From Stenogyne calaminthoides (taxonomy: Eukaryota; Streptophyta; Magnoliopsida; Lamiales; Lamiaceae), in assembly GCA_037126765.1 (NCBI GenBank), contig JBBCBC010000024.1, positions 13,427,554-13,491,553 of the forward strand: 64,000 nucleotides of DNA, in the 5' to 3' direction. The notes under the pieces were generated by a model that was not told the DNA's origin, did not search any database, and was given only the letters and a program-made list of their open reading frames with translations. Position 1 is the stretch's first letter. Every line of letters begins with the position of its first letter. The position numbers and the translations under genes are program-made. Shown here in pieces: positions 34,492 to 45,792 of this stretch.

Positions 34492-36180
34492 TGAAATAAA
34501 TAATATGTAAAAATTATTAAATTGAATGAGATATTGTTATTTTTATTTGTTATAAATTATCAATTTGATTTTTATCAATGATTAGATGGTATGAGTTAAA
34601 ATCATTATTCATTGTATTTTAGCTTAAAAGTAAATGCGCACGCACAAATTAAATAATTATACGGACGCACAAATTAGATGGTATAAGTCAAAATCATTAT
34701 TCATTGTATTTTAGCTTAAAAGTAAATGCACACGCACAAATTAAATAATTATACGGACGCACAAATTAGATGATATGAGTCAAAATCATTATTCATTGTA
34801 TTTTAGGTTAAAAGTAAATGCGCACACACAAATTAAATAATTATACGCAAGCACAAATTAAAAAAATTATACGTGCGCACAAATTAAAGTTGTTCATGGA
34901 AATATCTAATGATAAATTTTAAAAAATTAACAAAATAATTATACTCACGCACAAATTAAATAATAATCTATAATATTTAATAAAAATATTAATTAACAAA
35001 TTATCATAAAAGGTTAGAGGTTGTTATATGATAAATTCATCGTAATGGATATTAATTAAAGTTTTGAACAAAATTAGCGGTTGTAAACTAATTAATGATT
35101 AATAATAAGATATATTAAAAGTTTCACATAAAAAAGAACCCAAATAAAATTAAGAAATTGTTGAAGGTTTACAAACATATGATTAATTAATCAATATAAA
35201 CATAAATATTGTTGTATGTTTTAGATATCTAATACATCATTATGAATAACTATAACTTAAAAAAAAATAGTGAGAAACATATATATATATATATAAACAA
35301 ATAATAAACAAATTATTAAAAATAATCCTATTTTTAAGAACATCTATTAGATCTTTATATTATCTAGTATATAAAATTATTATTGATTTAGGACATGATT
35401 ACCTAAAAACTAACATTATTAATCACTCAATAAAGCATTAAAATAAAAAAAGTAGTTCATTACTTACCAGGAAAGAAGACGATTGATAGGAACTGGATGT
35501 TGCCGCCTTCATTGAATAATATCAATATGTGCAAATACAGATTATCAAAGAAGTAGAAATATATGATAAATTGAGCAACATAGTATTAAACAATGTTCAA
35601 TACTTGAACGATGTTATAAATTGAATTAAGTATTATATGATCATATGACAAATGTATCATATAATTATTGTTCATTGTATTTTAGCTTAAAAGTAAATGC
35701 GCACACACAAATTAAATAATTATAATCAAGCACAAACTAAAAAAATTATACGTGCGCAACAAATTAAAGTTGTTCATGGAAATATGTAATGACAAATTTT
35801 AAAAAATTAACAAAATAATTATACGCACACACAAATTAAATAATAATCTCTAATATTTAATAAAAAAATTCATTAACAAATTATCATAAAAGTCGAAGGT
35901 TGTTATATGATAAATTCATTGTAATGGATATTTATTAAAGTTTTGAACAAAATTATTGGTTGTAAACTAACTAATGATTAATATTAAGATATATTAAAAG
36001 TTTCACATAAAAAAGAACCCAAATAAAATAAAAAAATTGTTGAAGGTTTACAAACATATGATTAATTAATCAATATAAACATAAATATTGTTTGTTTTAG
36101 ATATCTAATACATCATTATGAATAGCTGTAACTTTAAAATAATGGTGAGAAACATATATATATATATATATATATATACA

Positions 36181-36405
36181 AATCTGATATGAAGCCTAAT
36201 ATTATGCTCCTTATGGAGCCTAATAGCTTATGTGACATCCCCAAACTAAGCCCTAAACTATAAACCGTATACCCTAAACCATCAACCGTTCGGGCCGGGT
36301 GAACCATGAACCACTTGGACCGGTTTTGAGTCGGGTTGAGTTGGGTTCGGACCGGGTAAAAAGTCTATTATGCTCCATAAGGAGCCCAATATTAGGCTCC
36401 ATATC

Positions 36406-36410
<5 letters not shown>
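36181..36410. mobile_element. 230-bp MITE
   Basis: The ends are inverted repeats of about 45 bases (TGATATG-A/G-AGCCTAATATT..GCTCCTTATGGAGC on the left, its complement on the right). The centre is GC-richer than its surroundings, with repeated GGGT/ACCGG phrases. It sits in a TA microsatellite, so the target duplication cannot be read. The sister copy of this region (about 35278-35296) has only the short TA tract, giving an empty site. Superfamily not assigned; TA target is compatible with Tc1/mariner-type or PIF-type MITEs. Confidence 0.75.

Positions 36411-36450
<40 letters not shown>
36411..36450. repeat. TA microsatellite at the MITE insertion site
   Basis: Uninterrupted TA dinucleotides. 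A shorter TA tract lies on the other side of the MITE at about 36154-36178. Confidence 0.85.
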
Positions 36451-37068
36451 AACAAATAATAAACGAATTATTAAAAATAATCCTATTTTTAAGAACATCT
36501 ATTTGATCTTTATATTATCTAGTATATAAAATTATTATTGATTTAGGACATGATTACCTAAAAACTAATATAATTAATCACTCAATAAAGCATTAAAATA
36601 AAAAGAGTAGTTCACGACTTACCAGGAAAGAAGACGGTTGATAGGAACTGGATGTTGCCGCCTACATTGAATATTATCAATATGTGCAAATACAGATTAT
36701 CAAAGAAGTAGAAATATATGACAAATTGAGCAACATAGTATTAAACAATGTTCAATACTTGAACGATGTTATAAATTGAATTAATTATTATATGATCATA
36801 TGAACTTTGTATCATATAATTACAATGTTTTGAGTAGTACAAAAATATGATAAATTAATAAAAGTATCATAAACCTAGACAATGTTTAATTATTTAAATT
36901 GAATTTATATTGAGACAATGTAGATCATAATTAATCGATAAGGTAATACAAATAAATATACACGTTAACAACTTACCAGTATAGTAGAAAGCTTGAAGGA
37001 TCTACTCCTTGAAATTTTCATAAAACAATACCTATATTGAATGATAAATAACAATTCTCACTCTCTAT

Positions 37069-38796
37069 TGTTGGGATATTTTAGTTTTGATGAATTATGC
37101 CAAAACATTATCAACTTGTGTTGTTGATCTCGATCTCTGATAACAAGTTGAGGGGAGCGAGAGAACAAATTGAGGGGGAACTCACGAAATCGGGCGTAGA
37201 TGATCGAGATCGAGGCGAGGTCAGATGAGACCGATCGAGATGTCGAGATGATGGATAGATGAGTTCGAGTTAAGCGATGAAATTTGAGCAAAATCGGAAG
37301 AGAAGATAAGCTAAGCCGGTGATCGGAAGATCGGAAGATCGATGATGACTGGGGATGACCGATCGGATGTCCAGACGATGACCGATGATCGGAAGAATGA
37401 TTTAGCCGATATGGTGATCGAAGAGCGCATAAGCCGATCAAAGAAACCACTGTAAGATCGTAAGAGAAGGTTGTAGATCGAAGAGAGCAGATGAGACCGA
37501 CGAGATCGACGTGATCGAGATCGAGCGATGAAGATGAGCGGATGATCAAGATCGACGCGGATTGAGATCGGACAAAGTAAACCGATATGCTAACCTAATA
37601 TGCTAACCTCGATGTATTAACTGATGCAGATAAACCGATATGTCGACTGATGCTATAGCATCGACCGATCATGTGTCGATCAGATCAAAGTAGAAGAAAT
37701 CGGATATCGAAAAACCAAATGCAGATATCGATCAAAGTAGAAGTCATCAAGAGAAGTCATCCAAGTCATATTCTTTGTGAATCGAACGCTGGCGATCGGC
37801 TTAACCCGAAAAGCTTAGTGACTCGAGGGTCGATTGTTCAAGACGAAGAATCGAACTCGGTCACTGAGTGTCAAGATGCCTGATCGAATAAGGTCCATTA
37901 AGAGAAGTCACCAAGGCTCGATAGACTGAAGGCTCAGATGGAACTGAAGACACTGAGACTCAGAGAATCCTGAATGATTCCAAGGCGAGGAATCTGAGGA
38001 ATATAGCCATTAGAATCAGCTGACGTGGACCAACGAGAGGAAGACAACCAGCCTGGAAAAGCTGCAAAAAGCTACAGAATAGTATGGATTTGAATGTGAC
38101 TCCATCCAACGGTAACATTCAAATCCACACTATAAATACAAGTTCTTCCTTCATAATTGGTGTGTGGAAAAGTCATTGAAACATCCATCAAGCCAAATCA
38201 TCAACATTCCCACCATAGAACACAGAGCAAGAAATACACACATATATTCAAAAGTGTTCTACCCTAGATCTAAGCACAAATGCTATATCCTAAGCTTAGA
38301 GAGATTTTTCCATCCTTAGCATTGAGGCTAAACAAATGTAAGGGAAAATCTCAACCTAGTTGGAAACCAAACAATCTTATACCCAAACTCAAGAGCCGTT
38401 AAGTTTTTAAGGGAGGGTGAACCTCGGTAAACATCTAGCAATCCCGAAAGGGAGGGTAGGCAATCCCGTGAGGGTGATAAGTCCCGTTTGAGTGTGAACT
38501 CGGTAAACATTTGTTGGGTGTTGGACTAACACATTAAACTAAGTCCAGTTGGTTAAGTTGGTGCCCCATGAAGGGAAGAGTGGATGTAGGAGTTGGACTC
38601 CGAACCACTATAAAATCGTGTGTTCTTTATTGCTTTATGTTCTTACTTTCCATATGCATTCGATTATAAGCAAAACAACACACATGAGCTTAAAACGCAA
38701 AAATATGAATCACTCTGCCCTCACCCCTGTTTTATATGCATTGAATGAAATGTTTGCTTTCGCACGCGCAAAATCGGTTTTAATCGGGACCTCACA
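37069..38796 (+). mobile_element. Solo LTR of the Sirevirus-like Copia group
   Basis: Begins TGTTGGGATATTTTAG, like the LTRs of A, C and D, contains the GGACTAACAC...GGTGCCCC...AGGGAAGAGTGGA block at 38520-38585, and ends CGGGACCTCACA. It is flanked by TCTAT at 37064-37068 and 38797-38801, a perfect 5-bp target duplication. With only one LTR between the duplications, it is a solo LTR from LTR-LTR recombination. The stretch 37137-37560 is extraordinarily rich in GATCG, and its long minus-strand ORF (37058-37549) is an accident of that. Confidence 0.88.

Positions 38797-38864
<68 letters not shown>
38797..38864. repeat. (TA)n(TG)n compound microsatellite next to the solo LTR
   Basis: Begins in the right TCTAT duplication. 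About 16 TA and 14 TG units. Its partner at 34411-34490 is preceded by the same CATAAAACAAT sequence that lies just left of the solo LTR, so the two sites are probably duplicates. Confidence 0.9.
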
Positions 38865-38865
<1 letters not shown>

Positions 38866-38867
<2 letters not shown>

Positions 38868-39720
38868 CCGAAACTCTAAAAGGAAAGGAGAGTAGAAACT
38901 TCAATTAAATTAAAAAAAAATTAATATTGTTTTTAATTAGTGACCTTAGGGGATATTACAAACATATATGAATCTCTACACATTTATATTGTCATTGAAG
39001 GACATTTAATGGTGTATATTTCCATGTTTAGTTTGTTTTATATTTTATGTAGTGGATATTTCATCTTACTAAGTGTCAAAAAAATCAAAAGAAAATTGGA
39101 CAAAAGGGAAAGATTCTGATGATGGGGTGTTTATTGATATATATTTTAATTATATAATCTATTTTATTTGATGAGTTGATATTGTATAATCTATTTTAAT
39201 ACAATTTAATATCAATTATTTCCTTATATATAAACCATAATTGATGCAAATCATTAATATAATTAATGCAGATAATTTTATATTTTTTTAAATAGTTTTC
39301 ATATTTTCTTTCAAATCTCCATAATCATAATATTAATATTAAATCATATAATTATCTATAGATTTATAGTATTAATTATATAATAATTATTATTATACAT
39401 GTTGTCGTCTTTTATCAAGGTAACTAAATGTTATATATAAACATATAAAATTACTATTGATAAATTATTTAATAGTAAGACCCAACATAATTAATCAATC
39501 AATAAATTATTTATAATAAACATATTACTAACATATATGAATCTCTATACATTTATATTGTCATTGAAAGACATTTAATGGTATAGATTTCCATGTTTAA
39601 TTTGTTTTATATAGTGGATATTTCATATTACTAAGTGTCAAATAAATCAAAAGAAAATTGGACAGAAGGGAAAGAAAATTAGTTTGTTTTACGAAATAAA
39701 GAGGAAGTACTAATCATCAA
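38866..39720. repeat. AT-rich dispersed repeat
   Basis: 38968-39111 recurs at 39532-39674 with few differences. The same family occurs at about 5540-5740 on the other side of the Helitron, sharing ATATGAATCTCTACACATTT and AAATAGTTTTCATATTTT phrases. No coding content. Confidence 0.65.
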
Positions 39721-39927
39721 TATTTAAGTAATCTGAAATTTAAACCAAATAAAAAATAATTAGAACCATTGTCTGAAAAAAAACAAAATTAAAACTCAAT
39801 CCAACAGAAAATAAATCATCAAAAATCTTCTAACATCAGTTTTGGAGCAAGCCTGGGAACAGATTCGGAGCAAGCCTGAGAACACCAACAACATAGGAGG
39901 TCCCAAGCTTAGCGTCGGCGGACCTAT

Positions 39928-41350
39928 TTATGCAAAAAAATATTTTATCACTTTTTCAAAATTTTGCAGTCTGCACAAGCAACTTCCATCCTCGTCCCAT
40001 CCATAAAATAGGTCTTTGTTATCACCGATGACCCTGTACTCATACATCACTTGAAAAACTTCTTTAGTTGGAGGGTATAACAATTCGATGATTCTTGATT
40101 GAAAGCCAAAAATTTGAACAACATCTGAATCCAAATACTACAAAATATAAAGATAAAATTAGATTAGTTTAAATTTGTATAAGAGAGTTAAAAGCAATAA
40201 AAAAAAAGACGATTATGTCCCAAAAATTGAATTGTGTGTTTACCACTCGATTTTTTAATTTAGGTTGTTTGTTCCGTGCACGGATACTTATTTTAACTCC
40301 TTGCGAAGTACACTAACAATAGTAAAAATAAACAAAAAGATTAGTATAAAAAGTTCACAATCAAGACATGTAATAAAATAGCGTAAGAAAATTTTTACCA
40401 GATAGCATTTGTACAGAGAGAAAGGCGGCCGCAAAATAATTTGAATGACCTCTTGAGGAATCTAAAAAGAAAAAAATCATTTGGTCCATCGAAATTTTTA
40501 TTTTTATGAATCTCTATAAAAAATTTCGTTTACATAATATTAAAAAATTTATAAAAAATAATTATTATGTAAACGAAATTCATAAAAAATCGTACTAAAC
40601 AAATAAAAATTAAATAAAATAAAAACTAACCACTCTCGGTTTTGGTCCTTCGGAATCAGAATGAGATTAGATGACAACCGTTTCTTTCGAATGAGACATG
40701 AGACAAGAATTTGATTATAAAGGTGCAATAAGATATTAATTATCGATAATTATATTCGAGGTGTAATACTACCATGCAATGTTTCTACCCCCCAAAAAAA
40801 AAAACTGAATTTCGGCACTGCTAATAATGAAACAACATACAATATCAACAGTACAAAAGTAGACATGGAACATGGTTGTATCAAACAATATTAACCATTA
40901 TTAATTCGCAAAAGAAAAGAATAATTAAAGGCTTCTTACTGTGATTATAGAAACTGCAAATTCCAACTCTATAATATATATTGGCAAAATATATTACAAA
41001 TAACACATGAGACAAGAATTTGATTATAAAGGTGCAATAAGATATTAAATATCCATAATTATATTCGAGGCGTAATACTATCATGCAATGTTTCTACCCC
41101 CAAAAAAAAACCCTGATTTTTGGCACTGCTAATAATGCAACAACATACAATATCTACAGTACAAAAGTAGGCATGCAACATGGTTGTAGCAAACAATATT
41201 AACCGTAATTAATTCGCAAAAGAAAATAATAATTAAAGGCTTCTTACCGTGATTATGATGAACCTTTGGTCCTCCTAATATAGAAATTGCAAATTCCAAC
41301 TCTATAATTTTAGAGGAAATTAATACTGCAAAGAAAAGAAGGGAGAGTTT
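39928..41350 (-). pseudogene. Unrecognised multi-exon gene remnant
   Basis: Minus strand. A possible exon at about 41330-41254 starts after TTTGCAG and ends CACG|GTAAGA. A short exon-like piece lies near 40668-40633, and pieces at 40460-40400 (PQEVIQIILRPPFSLYKCY) and 40313-40245 are bounded by GTAA and TTAG. The last exon, 40138-39928, encodes LDSDVVQIFGFQSRIIELLYPP...YEYRVIGDNKDLFYGWDEDGSCLCRL and ends in TAA. The Trp/Cys-rich ending looks like a folded domain, but I cannot name the family. A TATATATA stretch at 41390-41397 lies upstream. It may be a decayed host gene or a fragment carried by the Helitron. Confidence 0.4.
40696..41310. repeat. Tandem duplication, unit about 309 bp
   Basis: ACATGAGACAAGAATTTGAT starts at 40696 and again at 41005. 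The copies stay collinear, through CATGCAATGTTTCTACCCC and AATTCGCAAAAGAAAA. The second copy holds the exon-like piece with GTAAGA; the first lacks the GATGAACCTTTGGTCCTCC part. Confidence 0.85.
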
Positions 41351-41576
41351 TCAGTATTAATGTGTGAAATTGTGATGGGCTTGACGCAATATATATACGT
41401 ACGAAAAGGTGGTGAAATGCTATTTTAAATAGGAGAGACAAAAAATAATATTAAATGATATTAATGGACAAATTAATGGGTCAAATTTAATTAAGGAATG
41501 CACTTTCCCATAGTATGAAAGTATATTCGAATGTCCATAGTATTAATGTATATGGACGTAGGATGTCCATAGTATT

Positions 41577-42094
41577 AATTAAGGAATTAATACAAAAATA
41601 TTCGAATGTAATTTGATATTCAAATTAATGGGTGGATGATCAATTCTATAATTAACAAATTAATTCCTTAGATAGGGAAGAATTAATGGGTTAAATTAAT
41701 GGGTCAAATTTAATTAAGGAATTACATCATTCTCCTAGTTAATCGGCTCCAATTTATTCCTTATATTGATTCCTTAATTAATGGGGTAAAATTTATGATC
41801 GGGCTCCAACTCTCCTAGTTCAACGTAATTAAGGAATTAATACAAAAATATTCGAATGTAATTTGATATTCAAATTAATGGGTGGATGATCAATTCTATA
41901 ATTAAAAAATTAATTCCTTAGACAGGGAAGAATTAATGGGTCAAATTAATGGACGAATTAATGGGTCAAATTTAATTAAGGAATTACACCATTCTCCTAG
42001 TTAATCGGCTCCAATTTATTCCTTAGATTGATTCCTTAATTAATGGGGTAAAATTTATGATCGGGCTCCAACTCTCCTAGTTCAACGTAAAATT
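41577..42094. repeat. Tandem duplication, unit about 250 bp
   Basis: TAATTAAGGAATTAATACAA starts at 41577 and 41827. The copies are nearly identical, including ATCGGCTCCAATTTATTCC and GATCGGGCTCCAACTCTCC. Units are themselves rich in AATTAATGGG repeats. Non-coding. Confidence 0.9.
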
Positions 42095-42697
42095 TAATTA
42101 AGGAATTATTAAGTAATAAATAAAAAAATATAATATAGGACAAAATTAATGTAGAAAATTAAAATAAAATTGATGGCTGAGATTGATCAAGAGAAAAGAT
42201 CTAACGGTCAGAAAAAAATGCGGGAAACCAGAAAGGGAAAATTGTAGTTGTATTATATAGTTATAGATATTTAATAACATAGACACAATTTCTTGAACAA
42301 ATCGTCCTACAAATGAAAATTTATCAAAACTAATTAATAAAATATATTTCTCCATTCGTCCCATGTTTAATTTGACACTTACTGTTTACAATATCTTTAA
42401 TATAAAAGTTGTTTATTAGTATTTGAGATGATAATGATGTTTTATTGGCGGCATTTCAGACAATTCTACGTTATTGATAAAATAAATTCCTCTTTATTAG
42501 TAGAATACGAGTGTATTTTATGTGGGGCCTACAATAATATGTGTGGTAAATAAAAGATGTTTGAAGGTGTAAGTTATAATTTATGTTTTAAAAGCGGAAG
42601 CAGACGTTGAACTGGATAACTTTAATGATTTTTGTCGGACCGGGTTTTACCGGGTCTGACTATTATTAAAGTGATTGAGCCAGTATAACATCATAAT
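42095..42697. other. AT-rich DNA left of element C
   Basis: No supported gene. ATAAT at 42693-42697, just before the LTR, is the expected left target duplication of element C; its partner is outside the window. Confidence 0.5.
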
Positions 42698-44253
42698 TGT
42701 TGGGAAATTTATAGGCTTGATGAAAGTTCCAAAACAGTTGTAATAGGACCAGTCAGACCTATTAGCTGATTGATGATCGAGTAATAGGACTAAGATGACC
42801 AGTTGATAACTGTTGTATAGAGCAACTGATGTAAAGATAAATAGATCACACATTGAGGGGGAACCCAATGTGAGTAGTCTACGTCTTGAAGATCGGAAGA
42901 TCAGAATTCATCTGAGAAGAAGAAGAAGACTAGAAGATCAGAAGATCAGCTAGACAGATCACCAGGTGAAGATCAAAAGACCTGAAGATCAGATGACCAC
43001 CAGGTAACAAGACCCAGGAGACCAGAAGACCTACATCAGAAGAAGTGAAGAAGAGTCTGCAAGTTGTGCTAAGACAATCTACATCAGAAGACTCAATCAG
43101 GTAGACTGATCAGTCTGGACTGATCAGGTCAACTCAAATCAGGTGACAATTAGAAGGTCACCAAGTCATACGAGTTCATCAGACATGAAGAATGTCAACC
43201 TAAATTGGTAAATCAAACACTGAATAAGTGTACTTGATAACCAATGAGAGCAAGACACGTATGTATGGAGCTGATATTGCAAGACGAGGTGCTTCAGAGT
43301 TAAACGGCTAGAAAGAACAAGCTTATATGCTTTCGGCCATGTCGTCTCTAAGCACATCAAATCAAGTCTGTAATCCTACCTAAAATAGATCGAAATTCGA
43401 ATTGCTCTCCAAAGGCTAGTTCGATTTCGTGCCTATATATATGGGATCAAACCTTCATAGTAAGGTTACGGAAATTATCATCAAGCTCAAGCTATCCGCA
43501 ATTTCCGCACGAAGAACACAAAATTGAAGAATATTTCTAAGTGTTCATCTCATAGTTCTTAGCATAGAAATCTTATCCTTCAGCCTTAGACTACTCAAAT
43601 ACTAGGATAGATTTTCAGTTGGAACATAACAAATCTTCTACCCAAACCAAAAGTTAGGTTAAGTTTGTTTAGCAAGATTTCAGACTAGGTTTCTAGTTCT
43701 GATCTTTGGGATTGGCTGAGTGAGAACTCTTGAAACATCCGTTGTACTATGTTGGACTAACACATTAATCTAAATCCAGTTGGTTAGTTGGTGCCCCTGC
43801 TGATAGGGAAGAGTGGACGTAGGACAAGTTGTCCGAACCACTATAAAAATCTGGTGTGCTTTATCTGATTTACCTGCTTTACACTATATGCACACTACTT
43901 GTTTGTATATTGCATGCATATTCTAAGTCTGGATCAAATTTGCATCAAGCAACTGCTCTCATCAATTTGGCACTTCGTCATCTGATTCAAAACAGATAAC
44001 TTAGAAATTTGATTTAACAAACTGGTTTTTCACACGGGTAAACCTTAACTTCCGCACATCAGTTAAACTGATAGACACCGAACTGATCTGCCCTCAGGCG
44101 ATCAGTAAGTTGGATATCATTCCAAACTGATTCACTCGCACTCTGATCAGGCAACTTGCTTATCACACCTGATCTCACGCAAAAGTTTTCAGAAGTCTAT
44201 TCACCACTCCCCTCTAGACTTTTACCCTCACGAAAACTCGTTCGGGACCTACA
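42698..44253 (+). repeat. 5' LTR of element C
   Basis: 1556 bp, TGTTGGGAAATT...GGGACCTACA, with TATATATATGGGAT at about 43434. It keeps intact CAG/CTG-rich text (GATCAGAAGATCAG, AACTGATCTGCC) where A and D show CG-containing variants. Confidence 0.9.
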
Positions 44254-44255
44254 AG

Positions 44256-44269
44256 TGGTATCAGAGCAG
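44256..44269 (+). promoter_or_regulatory. Primer-binding site of element C (initiator-Met tRNA)
   Basis: TGGTATCAGAGCAG, two bases after the LTR. Twelve bases match the complement of the plant initiator-Met tRNA 3' end. Confidence 0.9.
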
Positions 44270-44391
44270 TGGTTCTACGGACCACTAGCTTTGAGTATCA
44301 TTGGTTCTTGAGGAAGAACCATTTTGGTCACTTGAACAGATCTTGAAAAACCTGTTTTAAAGCTCATTTGTTTTCAAAACTCACATTCAGC

Positions 44392-45792
44392 ATGGATAAT
44401 ACTTCGGGTATGTATCACGATCTGCCCAAGTTCATTGTCGATGAGTATGTCGACTGGAAGATCTTCATGGGGAACCATCTGGGTTCAATCAGTAACAGAA
44501 TGATGGAAGTTCTTGAACGAGGACCAATTATCATTTATCACACGAATCCAAATGATGATAATAGAGATCCAGATCATGTTGTTGGTGCACGTGTCCAAAA
44601 GAATCCTTCGCTGATGGATGCTGAAGAGAGAAAATTATCCAATCTGGATACAGTAGCCAAGCATCTCATCATGAAGACAATGGACGCGACAACAAAGGAA
44701 AAAATCAAGTACCTGCAGACTGCTAAGGAAGTATGGGATACGTTGGATGAAATATGTCAAGGGAATGATATGATCAAGGAAAGCAGATTGCAAGCTGAAA
44801 TGGTTAACTTTGAGAAACTCAGAATGCTACCAAATGAGACCATCAATCATTTCGATGGAAGGATCACGATGGGAGTCAACAGACTTCGTGATCTGGGACG
44901 AGTTATCTCAAATAAAGACATCAATTATAAGATTCTGAGGTCCCTACCAAAGAAATGGGACATGAAGGTAACTGTGATCAAAGATATCCATGATCTTGCT
45001 ACTCTGAAGCCAAGCAAGTTGTTCCTCAGTCTGAAAGCTCAGAAGTATGATCTGAAGGAGAGGAATCCTGGATCGGAAGAAGTTCCTACTGAAGCTGCAT
45101 TAAATTCGTCAAAAGCTGTTGCATTTCAGGCAACCAGTAGCAGTGCAAGAATGCCTGAACCAGTAGGAAGGATTGTGAGCTAGGCTGAAGAAATTGCCTT
45201 GCTGACCAGAAAGCTGGAAAGGTCGAATGTACAAATGGGAAAGTATCGAAAATTTTATAGAGACTATCAGAACAGCAGAGGAAGAGATAGGAGATCTACT
45301 GACAGATCACAAGAAAGGAATCGTTCTGATGACAGAAGAGATGATCATAGAGATGACCACAGAGAAGAAAAGAGAGATGATCGTTTTGATGATAGAAGGG
45401 ACAACAGATCAGAGAGAAGGAATTATGATTACAGGCAAATTTGGAAGTCACCTGATAGATCTTATAGGAGAAATGACTCACCTAGCAGACGAAACTCTGG
45501 AGAACCTGGAGCGTGCTTCAACTATCAGAAACTAGGTCAATACAGTGCTCATTGCCCTGACCTGACTCCAAAGGAAAGAGAAGAGAAGCGCAACAGAAGA
45601 GAGCAAATGTACCTGGACAAAAAAGCCATGGTTGCTGATACATCAAGTATCGATGACTCTTATCTGCCTTCGGATGATTCTGGTTACTCATCTGTCGAAG
45701 ACTTCTGCCTGATGACCACAACTGATGATGTACAGGTTACTAGAGTGTCGTATGTCGATGGTTTGAAGCATAACATGTTATCGGTTTCATAA
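44392..45792 (+). pseudogene. gag: gag of element C, fused in frame to the pre-integrase region
   Basis: ATG at 44392 (MDNTSGMYHDLP...). Open to TAG 45181-45183 (a CAG-to-TAG type stop), then after a frame change open 45199-45792. The capsid-like part (LDTVAKHLIMKTMD..., LRSLPKKWDMKVTVIKD) is complete. An Arg/Asp-rich stretch precedes the knuckle, which reads CFNYQKLGQYSAHC: the second Cys is Tyr and the His is Gln, so zinc binding is lost. After SVEDFCLM the frame jumps to DDVQVTRVSYVDGLKHNMLSV, skipping about 1.46 kb that in A contains the gag tail and protease. Confidence 0.82.

Larger units (their letters stand above)
34356..37020 (-). repeat. Tandemly duplicated AT-rich blocks with splice-donor-bearing leader-like exons
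   Basis: 34885-35668 recurs as 35763-36826, offset 880 bases at its start and 1156 at its end because of an inserted MITE. A further short block, 34356-34410, recurs at 36974-37022. On the minus strand both repeated blocks end in donors (TTTCCTG|GTAAGT at 35467 and 36623; TATGTTG or TATACTG|GTAAGT at 34356 and 36974). They lie upstream of the RepHel start and may be duplicated untranslated leader exons. An extra 50-90-base repeat (AAATGCGCACGCACAAATT) occurs several times at 34620-34860. Confidence 0.65.

Noticed and set aside
37058..37549. 163-aa minus-strand ORF
   Set aside because: It lies in the solo LTR in a GATCG-saturated stretch that lacks stop codons in several frames; no domain and no family context.
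42146..42868. Minus-strand ORFs of about 72 aa around the left end of C
   Set aside because: No domain; they straddle the LTR border or AT-rich flank.
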